A stretch of DNA of 64,000 nucleotides, taken from positions 62,001 through 126,000 of the forward strand of contig PUQB01000415.1 of assembly GCA_003024785.1 (NCBI GenBank). The letters are read 5' to 3'. Shown here one piece after another: positions 1-12,287 of this stretch; positions within the stretch are counted from its first letter, which is position 1, and the number at the start of each line of letters is the position of its first letter. The notes under the pieces were generated by a model, which saw only the letters and a list, made by a program, of their open reading frames with translations, was not told where the DNA came from and searched no databases. The translations under genes were made by a program, and so were the position numbers. Source of the stretch: Selaginella tamariscina (Eukaryota; Streptophyta; Lycopodiopsida; Selaginellales; Selaginellaceae).

Positions 1-456
1 TGCTATATTATTAATATAACAATAACTTAAACACTGTACTTAAAAGACATAAGTTATTTATATATGCATATGTATGATCATAATCATGTATATACACACA
101 TGTGCAATTTAGAGATATATTATCTATATATATGTGATGTGAATATATGCTTATTATATATATATACATACTAAATATGAATAATTATATAAGATGCACC
201 TATTTGTCATTCACTTATACAAATAATATAGTCATCCATTTTAAAATTCATTTATTAATTTTTGTTCAAACTAATTTTAAATCAAAGATAATGAAAGTGA
301 TATTTTATTAAAACATAATTGAGAGTTACATCCCTGAGTGGATTTCCATGTGTTTTAATTATTGATAAGCAAAAGAAAAAAAAAATCTTTAGTAATTTAT
401 TACGTAATTATTATTATTATTGTCATTATTTATATAATGACAAACTGTATTGTCTA
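1..456. other. AT-rich flank without genes
   Basis: No credible coding region is seen. The stretch from about 100 to 456 matches, in inverted orientation, about 53.9-54.28 kb. That paralogous copy lacks the transposon inserted here at 466 and so acts as an empty-site reference. Confidence 0.6.
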
Positions 457-465
457 TTAAAGGCG
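457..465. repeat. Left target-site duplication of MULE copy 1 (TTAAAGGCG)
   Basis: The nine bases TTAAAGGCG occur here and again at 8209-8217, immediately outside both ends of copy 1. A 9-bp duplication is typical of Mutator-like transposases. Confidence 0.9.
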
Positions 466-600
466 GAATCCCGACAAAAAGAGGGCTTCTGGGCTTCCGG
501 GCTTGGACCCGGAATATTCTAAAGAATCTACCAGAATATTCTTAGAATATTCCTAAATATTCTTAGAATTTAGAATTTTGGCTCAGTCGGCAATTAACAA
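466..600. repeat. A-end terminal and subterminal region, copy 1
   Basis: The region begins with a 24-bp terminal repeat that runs into tandem GGGCTT-type units. GAATATTC repeats follow at 512-519, 534-541 and 545-552, each fitting the GAAnnTTC pair of a heat-shock element. A half-site of the internal palindrome, AGTCGGCA, lies at 585-592. Confidence 0.75.
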
Positions 601-646
601 CAAAAAATATTTAAAATCATCCATGTTTATACTGTATTATTAAAGT

Positions 647-652
647 TTTATT
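647..652 (-). promoter_or_regulatory. Polyadenylation signal AATAAA of the copy 1 methyltransferase gene
   Basis: AATAAA (minus strand) lies about 30 bases downstream of the stop codon at 683-685. The same hexamer sits at the same distance from the stop in the other two copies. Confidence 0.55.
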
Positions 653-682
653 TCAACACCAAAGAGTACAATTCAACACTTG

Positions 683-3600
683 TCACTTCTTCTTACGATT
701 GAGCAATGCTGCAATTCGTGAACCACCAGTCCTACTAAACGTCGCTATTGGTTGGGTTGGGATTTCCTCTGGCTGGATGTTCTCTTTAATCTTGTTCATA
801 GCAATTCTTCCGAGCTCAGGGTTCTTCTCAGTCCCAACAATGTTTCTCCCTAGCTCGATAGCTGCAAGCATTGAGGACCCCGTACCACTGCCTATATCCC
901 AGATAAGATCACCTGGCTGGGTGAGTCGTTCTATCACGAGCTGCATCAATCGAGTGCTCTTCGGTTGGTAGTCCATCCTGCATGTGAAGATAATGGTAAA
1001 TACTTAATTTGTTGAAATGAAATGCCTACCATGCTTCTTGGAACCGCTCAAGATTATCAACAAGAATTATTGATGACAAACGCAGCGGATTATCGCGCAA
1101 TCCTCTAGATGTATCTTGGAAGACAAGAAGGAGCAGGATGCTCTCCTGTTAAAACATCAAAAATTATTAATGAACTTCATGAATAAAGAAAAAAGTACCT
1201 TCATCTTGTTGCGGTAGCCCCAACCACGCCCTCTGTAGATGTAGTACGTTGCAGCAAGTTGAAGGTCCACCACACTTGCAGCTCGAACAACTTGATCCCA
1301 GGTGTTTGCTGCAGCAAACACAACCAACCAACCATTTGCAGCCATATGCATACCTGCAAACTGGAGTGCTTCATCGAATTTCACTGGATCAAGGTAGAGG
1401 TATGGCGTATCACTCGTTGTATTTCCTGGCAAGGTCCCATTTGGAAGGTCGAAGATCACCAAGTTGAAACCATATTCTCCCGCAATATGCTGGTAGCGAG
1501 TCTGGCTGTCAGCTGTATGGTACCTGGCCACCTGTGTCTGAACTTTTCTATAAGGAACCAGTCTAGCGTCAGGAACCTCCTCTTCCTTCTCATCCGTGAG
1601 CACGGCCTGTTGCATCTCCTCGATGTCATCAATCGCCAAGAAATTATCACCTCGAGCTGTAGCAAGTGAAGGGACGAATGTGACCAAGTCATCCTTGATG
1701 TCCATGGTTCCCTGCGATGGTAGCACTTCAGAATAAATTGAATAAGGCAACTGGATCGCGAGTAGTGGAGGTGCCAACTACTGTATTTGAGGTCTTCTTT
1801 GACTGCTGCACAGGCTGACGCCGCTTTGCCTTGGCCTTTGTCTTCTTAATGAAGTCGACCTCTGCCAGATCCCATGAGATGCATGGGAGATCTTTTGAGT
1901 GTTCATTGTAGAGATCCTTCTCCCATGTTGGTGGTTGCCCAGGTGGATAATCAAGCCAGAACGATATGTTTACACGTTCGAACTCTGTCAGGCCAGATCT
2001 TGTCTTCGACCACATGTGTGGTGCTTCCATGTAATCTGACCAGAATACCATAGTCTGTGTGTGAGGCACCTTTCTCGCTGCGACATACCTATAATGAACA
2101 TATAGTAGTGTCAGAATGTAACAATGTCAAGAAGATCATCCTTACCTCCAAATCATCCTTCTTGCTGTCTCTTCGTGTTCGAGGAACTCTTTCGGCTCTA
2201 TAGAGTAAGTGAACTTCACACACTCATGGAATGGCTGAAACATCACGTTCTTGCATTTTACTCGCACTTCATCGTACCAAGTCGTGAAATCTGTAACCGG
2301 CCTGCTCCACTCGCCATCCTCGATGAGTCCCGTGAGAATCTGTACTGCCTCCTCTCTGATCGCTCACCAATACAAATCGATAGTAAACCACCTTATCCAC
2401 TCCTTATCCTGAACACCCAGCAATCCAAGTGTCTCTTGCTCTCTCTTCAGATCGAGACGTACCAGTTTATTGAAGTACATGATTCTCGTCTCGTTTGGAA
2501 TTCTCGCCCTTGAAAGCGCGTACAGCTTTCCAACCCCATCCATCTGCATTGTTTCCATGTGATTTGGGTCACCTTGTCGAACCACTCTTCACCCAAAGCA
2601 GGATCGATGATGGCTAAGATCTTCATCATGCGCTTGTCATGCTTAATGTAGACCTGTTGTTGCTCCTGGTATTTGTTGCCTTTGGATGCCCTTGCAGCCT
2701 TCTCAAGATCATCCTCAATCTCACTCTGTAATTCACAGACGTAATCAACTAAGTAATATAAGTGTGAGACGTGGTACCTAAAAAAAGATCTTTGCACAGA
2801 TCAAATTCGGAAGTGGATGCCAAGCTTGTTGTCCAGTCGCGCTTTCCTTCCACTTTCTTATGTCATCTCATTCCTTGTCACTGAGCCTGGCCAAGATCTT
2901 CGCTGTGCCCTCCTCAGTGGTGCAACATGTCTTCACAAATAGCAAAAGATGTGGCAGTGGTTTGCACTGCCGTTGTGGAGGAACTGCATATTTGAAAATC
3001 TCGAAGTTAGTTAATCCTATGATCTAGAGGTCACTATGTTTACCTATTAATTTGCTGAAACATTGTCACAAGCTGAAGATTATCCATGACCCCAGCACGG
3101 ATGAAGCCTGAATGCACTCTCACTGCCCACTGATTCTTATCTTCCGTGTCTTCTATGTACAGCTTCTGAAGCACCTTTAGCCTGTGATTACCATCCCAAT
3201 AGATGAACTTCTTCATCGAAAGCATTGGTGCCCATTGTCGGAACATGTTAGACTGAAGCTCCTCCTCAAAAGCCAAATGCTGAGCATACATCGCTTCATC
3301 GCTTCTCAATGCTGCTAGATCTGCATCTGTCATGGGGTCCCCAACTTGAAGGATGAACTGAGTGGTGTTGCGCAAATAACCAACTGCCTTCTTGAAACTC
3401 CTAGTCAAAGATTCCAGATCCGCTGGATTGACTCTCCGCACCTGCTCATTTCCCAGAATTCGGCAAATAGGGACATCCGTGCCTCTCCATATTCTCGGAT
3501 TGTGATCTTCGCGAGAAGACGCACTGCACTCTCCGAATGCATGCTGGCTGCAATGTTGTAAACTTCCTCATTATCTGGCACTTCTGCTTTACCCTTCTTC

Positions 3601-3922
3601 TTCTTCTTAGCAGCCTCTGAATCTCCAGTAGCTTTGCGTCGTCTCTTCTTGTTCTTGGGTTCATCCTCTTCGTCACTCGACAAAGTCACTGTGCATGAGG
3701 CCTGTGTGCCTTCTATCTGCTCCTGTGTATCCTGTGGTAAGACATCATCCTCAACTTCTTCAACAAAGTCTGATTGTTCTTGTTGGGGTTGAACTACATC
3801 CTCTTGCTCTCCTGACCAGTCCTGCTGGCTTGTCTGTTCAACTGAATTGCAGCTCTAGCTTCTGCTTCTCTCTCAGTAGGCTCCTTCATCTTCTTTTCTT
3901 GTAAACGTTTTCAAGAGCGCAT
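683..3922 (-). pseudogene. ParB-like/DNA amino-methyltransferase fusion gene, copy 1, inactivated
   Basis: This is the counterpart of the genes at 13303-16617 and 31482-34793. The start region reads ATG CGC TCT TGA, a stop at codon 4 where the other copies have Ser-Gln. A 79-bp deletion near 3838 removes part of the basic N-terminus and shifts the frame. A one-base loss near 3481 breaks the start of the ParB-like domain. The C-terminal exons are well kept: the methyltransferase part at 1157-1777 and 683-976 still shows DLPNG and WDIGSGTG. At about 1965 this copy reads GTAAAC where copies 2 and 3 read GTAACG. Copy 1 thus keeps the frame at a site broken in both others, which helps reconstruct the gene model. 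Intron positions match the other copies. Confidence 0.8.
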
Positions 3923-4009
3923 CTACAAAAGCAATAAGGTTTAACAAAAAACTGTAATAAATGTTCAAAGATGTTTAATAAAAATTAAAAAAAACATACT
4001 AGCCCTCAC

Positions 4010-4375
4010 AGTCGGTGTGCCGACTGAGAGAGCAGTTGCTGTAAGTCCCAGTCAGCATGCCGACTGGGATTGGCAACAAAGGGAGGCCCAGTCGGCATGC
4101 CGACTGGGCCTGGCAACAAAGGGAGGCCCAGTCGGCATGCCAACTGGGACTGGCAACAAAGGGAGGCCCAGTCTGGGACTGGGATCGAAGCAAGGCCCAG
4201 TCAAAATGCTAGGTGGGACTAGAACAGTCAACCCTAGTCAAAATGCTGACTGGGGTTGGAACAGTCAACCCCGGTCAAAATGTTGACTGGATCTGGAACA
4301 GTCCACCCCAATCAGCCTGCCGACTGGGACGGACAACGAAGTCAGTCCGAGTCGGCAGGCCGACTCGAATTTCTT
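4010..4375. repeat. Palindrome array between the two genes, copy 1
   Basis: About 40-bp units each contain a palindrome with core AGTCGGCATGCCGACT, separated by a nearly constant spacer (CTCCCTTTGTTGCCAGT-like). This copy has about three recognisable units, two with single-base changes, one collapsed unit, and flanking degenerate palindromes with GACTGG half-sites. The array lies between the divergent start codons of the two element genes. Confidence 0.85.
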
Positions 4376-4841
4376 GCAACTGTGAAGAGATGTAAAAAGA
4401 TGAACAGATCATGAGCAGATCATGAAGAAATCAGAAAATACTCACCCCCTCAATGGAAGCCTATTGTGATTAATCCCTGGAGCCACACTTGCTCCACGCT
4501 ATGCCCCCAAATGAGCCCCTGCTCCACGAAAACCTAGCCGCCCTAGCTGCCCTAATTGCAAAACCTTAGCCGCCCTAAATCAATTAAAAACCAACCTAAT
4601 TTCTGTAAACATATTGCATGCATGATCGCCACTTGTACATAGTAAAACTTTTTAATTTACAAAAAACCTACCCAGACGCAGTAAATTAATTTCACTCTTC
4701 TACCCAGACGCACGCAATTAATATTATTTTTAATATTTGTCAATGAAATGATTGCCTCACGACTAACAAACACATTAACCATCGTGTGTAATATGTTTAT
4801 TGTCTTTGAATTTTAACTTTTGTTTGTTCCATTTTTGCTAC
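4376..4841. other. Upstream region of the transposase gene, copy 1
   Basis: This non-coding stretch lies between the array and the transposase start. It contains repeats of a CATGATC-like motif near 4405-4425, short CCGCCCTA-type repeats near 4530-4575 and AT-rich DNA. It probably holds the promoter and 5' leader of the transposase gene, but no single element can be assigned. Confidence 0.4.
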
Positions 4842-7800
4842 ATGGCAAGAATTAGCTACAATGGTGTTGACAAGGACTTCCCTGCAGATGAAGATGGTAT
4901 TGCATTTGTCTTTGAAACAGATCTCAGGTCTGCATTTGACATTCCACCTTGGCAATCTTTTAAAGTGTTGCATTTGATGTCTGTTGTTGGTGGAGATGCT
5001 GCAAATGTTGAGGTAGAACCAGAAGGGGCAAGAGCTAGCAGTTTTGTGTATTACACACTTCTTCCTTCCAAAAGACCGCTATTCCGATTGGAGACAACAA
5101 ATCGGGACAATTCTATGGTAACAATACTTCGCAATAGTCAGAGATGTAGGATTGGGAAGCAATTGGTGGTCTCGTCATCGATTCAGCAAGTTGCTGAGGT
5201 CCCAGAAGATTGCAACGGAAATGTGATTTACGAGTTGCCAGCACACGAAACAATGAAGGACAAGTACAAAGGGATGAATAGGAAGGATGGGTGTGATTAC
5301 TGGACTCAACGCTGCACAACACATTGGAATGTTCCAGCTCGTGTTAGTCGCAGTTCATGTATTGGCCACATGAAATGCGTAAAGGAAACATGTCCGTTCA
5401 TCAGCTTCAGTAAGAAAGCAAATGACTGCCAATTTAAGGGCACCATTGATAAAGTCCAGTTATCTTCAGATGGTAGAGTGCTTGGAATGAAGTGTGTGCA
5501 TTGCAACAATGAGCCCCTTCTAGTGCAGACATGCTCCGTTGTTACATATTACATAATTCCAGATGATATCACATGCACGAGGCTTTTCATCCATCTTGGA
5601 GAACATCAACACCCACGTAGACCACCCGAATCCATGGTCTCTAAAGACAGAGCTAAGGAGACAATCAACAAAGCAGTCGCTGCAACCCCAAGAACTAATC
5701 AACGTGTCATAGAGTTTCAAGCAGCACGCAATATAATTTTGGAAAAACTGGTAACAGATTCTGGAGATGTATCATACGACAAGGTTCTGTCAGATCTACT
5801 ACCACTCACGAATCACCATCGGTAAGCAAAAAAATTATTATTTCCTTTTGGAGATGCTTAACCTTTCCACTGTAGAACAAGAGAATGGATATCTCAGGCT
5901 AGAACAAGAGACACTCGTTTCAAAGAAGGTTACGAAGGACTTCTGCAGTTAAAGAAGAAGCTATCAATCCCATTCATACATGTTATCCACATACCCGGAA
6001 TGGACCTCAACGGAGCTGAAGAGCAGCCTTTAATCTTCAAAATGACGGTTGCCAGCCCAGGATCCGGAATAGACTACATTAGAAGGTGTCAATCTAGAGG
6101 TGATCTCGAACAGCAGTGGGTGGTGCTAGACCACACATATCGTATTGATGATTGGTGTACACTGGGAATACATCTCTATGATCCATTGTAAGTATTAACA
6201 TATCTATGTTTTAAAATACTTACTAATATAATGCACTTATGTTTGTGTAGTTTAAGGTCGATGGTGACACTTGCTTATGGTGACATGATCAGGGAGGATA
6301 GTGTGGCTGTGATCAAATTTTTGAACACTATGCTTCAAGTGTGCAGCAAGCAAGGACTTCATAATGTGAACTTTGCGGGGTTCATGTCAGATGAGTCAGG
6401 TGCAATTTGGTTAGCATTGCGTCAAGTTTTCAACAATGGGTCAAAGATGAGAGGAAGAGAAAGGAGTTGTTTGTTCCATTACATGCAGTCAGTGCGTCAA
6501 GTTACAAAGAAGTGGATACTTGAGGAACACAAGGAGGAGCACATGAACCTTGCACGCTCATGGCATGCAGCACTAACCAACCAAGATAAGTTGGAACGAC
6601 AAGTAATGTTGGAGTCATTTTGGGAAGGCAGGTCCAGTAACGTTAGCGCTTTGCAAACATGGCTTCATGGTGGGCAAGACATGAAGATCATATTTCCATG
6701 ACAGAGATAATTGACTTGACAGAAGATGGTGTTGCGAATGTGCCTACCACTAACAACTCCGAAGTTGTTCATGCAAGAGCACGAAGAGCAAGGCTGAAGA
6801 AGCGTGTTCCTTTGTTGGAGGCAACAATGTTAGATTTAACAGATGCAGTTTTCCAAAGTGCAAAGGTAAAGGCATCATTTGAAGGGAGATATTCAGGCAC
6901 AGGTCCTTCCATGGAAACTCTTCTGAAACGTGCACAGCAGAAACTTTCAGCGGGAAAATTAGTGTCTCCAACAACTTTTGCAAATCTTGTTAGTGATGAA
7001 GAGCATCTTGCAAGTCCAGAGTTTGCCTCTACAACAAATGTTCGTGTTCGAACCGTTCGTCAACCGTCAACTGGGGACCATGGGATTAATGCACTTCGTA
7101 CACATAGACATGACACACAATATGCAGAACAAGTCATCCCAAATGCACGCAGGAAAAAACTCAAGTTCCAAGATGTCAATGTCACTGAAAGGAGACGTTG
7201 ATGACTCAGTGGGCCATCAGACGCATTGGGGAGGCAAGTCAGGTGAAATGTCTAGGTCTCACTCAGGACGGTAACAACAAGTGTGGCAGACCCATAGGAT
7301 ATCCACATCATGTACCGGCACCAGGATTTCACGGTAGACGGCAATATACAAATGCATTTGGGAACATTGAGTTCACTCATCAGATGTTATGGTTCTGCCC
7401 ACGCGATTCTTGTTGCTTCAGACGACCATATGCAGGGATTCCTCCTGAGAGTATTCCAGAAGTTCCAGAGGTTTGGCCAGTTCAAAAAGGAACAAACTTG
7501 AATGCAAATGAGGTTGAAGCTCTTCTGAAAGCAGGATTCAAGTTGGAGGGATTTGAAGAAATGGTAGACGACAGTAGTAGCCGAATGGATCGAACACCAT
7601 CACCACCAAGAGGAGAGGGAGCACATAGAGTACCAACATACCATGGACGGAGTGTGCGAACACCAACAAGAATGTCCAAGGAACATGAGAAACATTACAA
7701 CCAGGCAAAGATTCTTCAAGGTCGGATCAACAACGTGGAGGTGGTTCAAAGAGGGAAGACTGAGGCCTTCATTGTCTCTGCAGGCATGCAATCTGCTAAT

Positions 7801-8011
7801 GTAATAATTTCTACTGTTCCGTCATGCACTTGTGCAACTTTTCAGAAAGCCAAGAACTGGAGCCCCTGCAACACATGTATTTTGTGTACACTCATGTTCT
7901 TGGATTGGACCCAACGATTACTTACTTTTACAGAGGCGGACCCTTACTCCAGCAGAAGTGCATCGGTTATTGGTTGATTGCAAGCGCAATGTCGAACCTG
8001 CGACCTTTTAA
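4842..8011 (+). pseudogene. MULE transposase, copy 1, frameshifted
   Basis: Exon 1 (4842-5821) is intact and starts at the ATG giving MARISYNGVDKDF. Exon 2 (5876-6187) and exon 3 (6251-8011) follow after short GT-AG introns. Exon 1 has a Cys/His zinc-binding region, with Cys pairs followed by HLGEHQHP, like the WRKY/GCM/FLYWCH-type fingers found at the N-terminus of MULE transposases. The catalytic core spans exons 2-3, with Asp in LDHTYRID and in GFMSDE and a following CLFHY. Compared with the other copies, exon 3 has frameshifts near 6662, near 7195 and in the SWIM finger near 7868. The protein family is clear and this copy is non-functional as read. Confidence 0.8.
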
Positions 8012-8208
8012 GTTCAGTCGGTATAGTAAAGTCTAGTCGGCAAATAATTAGCGTTTTTCACTTGTTGGTCGGCATTTATATTGAAAGTTAAAGATAATCT
8101 ACTTGGCAGAATATTTTAGAATATTCCCGTTTATTTGACAGAATATTCCTGGATATTCGGGAATATGCGAAAAGCCCGTTGTACGAAGCTCGGTTTTTGC
8201 TAATCCTC
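8012..8208. repeat. B-end subterminal and terminal region, copy 1
   Basis: Three half-site-like copies of the array palindrome occur at 8016-8023 (AGTCGGTA), 8035-8042 (AGTCGGCA) and 8067-8074 (GGTCGGCA). GAATATTC-type repeats follow at about 8108-8165, then the terminal repeat at 8185-8208. Confidence 0.7.
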
Positions 8209-8217
8209 TTAAAGGCG
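8209..8217. repeat. Right target-site duplication of MULE copy 1 (TTAAAGGCG)
   Basis: Identical to 457-465. Confidence 0.9.
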
Positions 8218-8910
8218 CTGTGTAAACATGAGAATATGTTGTATAATTACAACTATCAGCAACATACTTAACAAAGTACACAGTTAACTGGAAGTGTTTA
8301 ATAGATTCAATTACAACAGGTCAAACTCCAAGTCTCACCAAAATGATTAAGTTTTAAAGTAGTTTAATGAAGTTATTTATGCAATATATAATAAAAAAAT
8401 AAAGATTATATATAACTTTTAAGACTTTTAATTTATCATTAACATTTAAAATTTTAATTAAGATTAAAATTTTTTTTTCTTAAACTTTCTCACTTAACTG
8501 TTTTATATTGAAGAATGTTAATATGCGTAAATCCTGATCACTTATAAACATGTATGTGCTTGCCTATCACTATTATATACAAGCATATATCGTTAGTGTA
8601 CCCACACATCCAACACACACACACATACACACCACACACAACACAACACACACAATCACCTAGCTACACTCCTGTCGTTCCTTGCAGATATTCTTCACTT
8701 GCACCTGACAAAGAAAAGAATAACATATAAATGAGAAATGAACACATACAACATACAAATGAACATAATATATGGAATTCATGAAAAGAATGAATATTCT
8801 CTCTGGGACAATTACGGAAATAACAAATACATGAATATGGTAAACCAAACATTCTTTAGATATATACACCTATGTAATAAGTTTAATTTTTGTAAACAAC
8901 TAAGGAACCT
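8218..8910. other. AT-rich spacer between two inverted MULE copies
   Basis: The first ~200 bases match 53.64-53.88 kb in inverted orientation, continuing the paralogy that starts left of copy 1. A CA-rich microsatellite lies at about 8605-8650. No gene is seen. Confidence 0.6.
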
Positions 8911-8919
8911 TTTCTATTA
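8911..8919. repeat. Left target-site duplication of MULE copy 2 (TTTCTATTA)
   Basis: TTTCTATTA occurs here and at 16833-16841, directly flanking copy 2. Confidence 0.9.
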
Positions 8920-9111
8920 GAGGATTGGCAAAAACTGGGCTTCGTACAACGGGCTTTTCGCATATTCCCGAATATCTAGGAATTATTCTGTCAAATAAAG
9001 GGAATATTCTAGAATATCTGCCAAGTAGATTATCTTTTAACTTTCATTATAAAATGCCGACCAACAAGTGAAAAACGCTAATTATTTGCCAACTAGACTT
9101 TACTATACCGA
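8920..9111. repeat. B-end terminal and subterminal region, copy 2
   Basis: The terminal repeat is followed by two GGGCTT units. A three-part heat-shock-element match, GAATATTCTAGAAT, lies at 9002-9015. Palindrome half-sites (TGCCGACC, TGCCAACT, CCGACT) lie at about 9055-9113. Confidence 0.7.
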
Positions 9112-12100
9112 CTAACTAAAAAGTCGCAGGTTCGACATTGCGCTTGCAACCAACCAATAACCGATGCACTTTTGCTGGAGTAAGGGTCCGCCTCTGTAAG
9201 AAGTAATAATCGTTGGGTCCAATCCAAGAACATGAGTGTACACAAAATACATGTGTTGGCAGGGGCTCCAGTTCTTGGCTTTCTGAAAAGTTGCACAAGT
9301 GCATGACGGAACAGCAGAAATTGTTACCTTAGCAGATTGCATGCCTGCAGAGACAATGAAGGCCTCAGTCTTCCCTCTTTGAACCACCTCCACGTTGTTG
9401 ATCCGACCTTGAAGAATCTTTGCCTGGTTGTAATGTTTCTCATGTTCCTTGGACATTCTTGTTGGTGTTCGCACACTCCGTCCATGGTATGTTGGTACTC
9501 TATGTGCTCCCTCTCCTCTTGGTGGTGATGGTGTTCGATCCATTCGGCTACTACTGTCGTCTACCATTTCTTCAAATCCCTCCAACTTGAATCCTGCTTT
9601 CAGAAGAGCTTCAACCTCATTTGCATTCAAGTTTGTTCCTTTTTGAACTGGCCAAACCTCTGGAACTTCTGGAATACTCTCAGGAGGAATCCCTGCATAT
9701 GGTCGTCTGAAGCAACAAGAATCGCGTGGGCAGAACCATAGCATCTGATGAGTGAACTCAATGTTCCCAAATGCATTTGTATATTGCCGTCTACCGTGAA
9801 ATCCTGGTGCCGGTACACGATGTGGATATCCTATGGGTCTGCCACACTTGCTGTTACCGTCCTGAGTGAGACCTAGACATTTCACCTGACTTGCCTCCCC
9901 AATGCGTCTGATGGCCCACTGAGTCATCAACGTCTCTCTTTCAGTGACATTGACATCTTGAAACTTGAGTTTTTTCCTGCGTGCATTTGGGATGACTTGT
10001 TCTGCATATTGTGTGTCATGTCTATGTGTACGAAGTGCATCAATCCCATGGTCCCCAGTTGACGGTTGACGAACGGTTCGAACACGAACATTTGTTGTAG
10101 AGGCAAACTCTGGACTTGCAAGATGCTCTTCATCACTAACAAGATTTGCAAAAGTTGTTGGAGACACTGATTTTCCCGCTGAAAGTTTCTGCTGTGCACG
10201 TTTCAGAAGAGTTTCCATGGAAGGACCTGTGCCTGAATATCTCCCTTCAAATGATGCCTTGACCTTTGCACTTTGGAAAACAGCATCTGTTAAATCTAAC
10301 ATTGTTGCCTCCAACAAAGGAACACGCTTCGTCAGCCTTGCTCTTCGTGCTCTTGCATGAACAACTTCGGAGTTGTTAGTGGTAGGCACATTCGCAACAC
10401 CATCTTCTGTCAAGTCAATTATCTCTGTCATGGAAATATGATCTTCATGTCTTGCCCACCATGACAGCCATGTTTGCAAAGCGCTAACGTTACTGGACCT
10501 GCCTTCCCAAAATGACTCCAACATTACTCGTCGTTCCAACTTATCTTGGTTGGTTAGTGCTGCAGGCCATGAGCGTGCAAGGTTCATGTGCTCCTCCCTG
10601 TGTTCCTCAAGTATCCACTTCTTTGTAACTTGACGCACTGACTGCATGTAATGGAACAAACAACTCCTTTCTCTTCCTCTCATCTTTGACCCATTGTTGA
10701 AAACTTGACGCAATGCTAACCAAATTGCACCTGACTCATCTGACATGAACCCCGCAAAGTTCACATTATGAAGTCCTTGCTTGCTGCACACTTGAAGCAT
10801 AGTGTTCAAAAATTTGATCACCGCCACACTATCCTCCCTGATCATGTCACCATAAGCAAGTGTCACCATCGACCTTAAACTACACAAACATAAGTGCATT
10901 ATATTAGTAAGTATTTTAAAACATAGATATGTTAATACTTACAATGGATCATAGAGATGTATTCCCAGTGTACACCAATCATCAATACGATATGTGTGGT
11001 CTAGCACCACCCACTGCTGTTCGAGATCACCTCCAGATTGACACCTTCTAATGTAGTCTATTCCGGATCCTGGGCCGGCAACGTCATTTTGAAGATTAAA
11101 GGCTGCTCTTCAGCTCCGTTGAGGTCCATTCCGGGTATGTGGATAACATGTATGAATGGGATTGATAGCTTCTTCTTTAACTGCAGAAGTCCTTCGTAAC
11201 CTTCTTTGAAACGAGTGTCTCTTGTTCTAGCCTGAGATATCCATTCTCTTGTTCTACATTGGAAAGGTTAAGCATCTCCAAAAGGAAATAATAATTTTTT
11301 TGCTTACCGGCGGTGATTTGTGAGTGGTAGTAGATCTGACAGAACCTTGTCGTATGATACATCTCCAGAATCTGTTACCAGTTTTTCCAAAATTATATTG
11401 CGTGCTGCTTGAAACTCTATGACACGTTGATTAGTTCTTGGGGTTGCAGCGACTGCTTTGTTGATTGTCTCCTTAGCTCTGTCTTTAGAGACCATGGATT
11501 CGGGTGGTCTACGTGGGTGTTGATGTTCTCCAAGATGGATGAAAAGCCTCGTGCATGTGATATCATCTGGAATTATGTAATATGCAACAACGGAGCATGT
11601 CTGCACTAGAAGGGGCTCATTGTTGCAATGCACACACTTCATTCCAAGCACTCTACCATCTGAAGATAACTGGACTTTATCAATGGTGCCCTTAAATTGG
11701 CAGTCATTTGCTTTCTTACTGAAGCTGATGAACGGACATGTTTCCTTTACGCATTTCATGTGGCCAATACATGAACTGCGACTAACACGAGCTGGAACAT
11801 TCCAATGTGTTGTGCAGCGTTGAGTCCAGTAATCACACCCATCCTTCCTATTCATCCCTTTGTACTTGTCCTTCATTGTTTCGTGTGCTGGCAACTCGTA
11901 AATCACATTTCCGTTGCAATCTTCTGGGACCTCAGCAACTTGCTGAATCGATGACGAGACCACCAGTTGCTTCCCAATCCTACATCTCTGACTATTGCGA
12001 AGTATTGTTACCATAGAATTGTCCCGATCTGTTGTCTCCAACCGGAATAGCGGTCCTTTGGAAGGAAGAAGTGTGTAATACACAAAACTGCTAGCTCTTG

Positions 12101-12287
12101 CCCCTTCTGGTTCTACCTCAACATTCGCAGCATCTCCACCAACAACAGACATCAAATGCAGCACTTTAAAAGATTGCCAAGGTGGAATGTCAAATGCAGA
12201 CCTGAGATCTGTTTCAAAGACAAATGCAATACCATCTTCATCTGCAGGGAAGTCCTTGTCAACACCATTGTAGCTGATTCTTGCCAT
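9112..12287 (-). CDS. MULE transposase with N-terminal zinc finger and C-terminal SWIM finger, copy 2
   Basis: Three exons: 12287-11308, 11253-10943 and 10879-9112. The ATG at 12287 (MARISYNGVDKDF) is chosen because the in-frame extension upstream has no ATG. The consensus protein is about 1,020 residues. Residues ~150-280 hold a Cys/His zinc-binding region ending in HLGEHQHP. The DDE core shows LDHTYRID (exon 2), GFMSDESGAIW and CLFHY (exon 3), the usual MULE arrangement. Near the C-terminus, CTC followed by CQH fits the SWIM pattern CxCx(n)CxH. The protein should bind the element ends and catalyse cut-and-paste transposition in the nucleus. Exon 2 lacks one base near 11080 compared with copy 3, and the last codons differ, so this copy is probably inactive as read. 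It is divergent from the methyltransferase gene across the array. Confidence 0.85.

Larger units (their letters stand above)
466..8208. mobile_element. Mutator-like DNA transposon, copy 1 (7.7 kb, oldest-looking copy)
   Basis: The ends are set by the 9-bp duplication and by imperfect terminal inverted repeats at 466-489 and 8185-8208, which share CAAAAA and a GGGCTTC-like stretch. The copy holds a minus-strand ParB-methyltransferase gene (683-3922), a palindrome array (about 4010-4375) and a plus-strand transposase gene (4842-8011). It is in opposite orientation to copies 2 and 3. Both genes carry several frame-breaking changes absent from the other copies, so this is the most decayed of the three. 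Confidence 0.9.

Noticed and set aside
1249..1692. Overlapping frames of 70-140 codons opposite or shifted to the methyltransferase exon, repeated at 15613-16334 and 33785-34228
   Set aside because: They are shadows of the real exon. The methyltransferase motifs are in one frame only.
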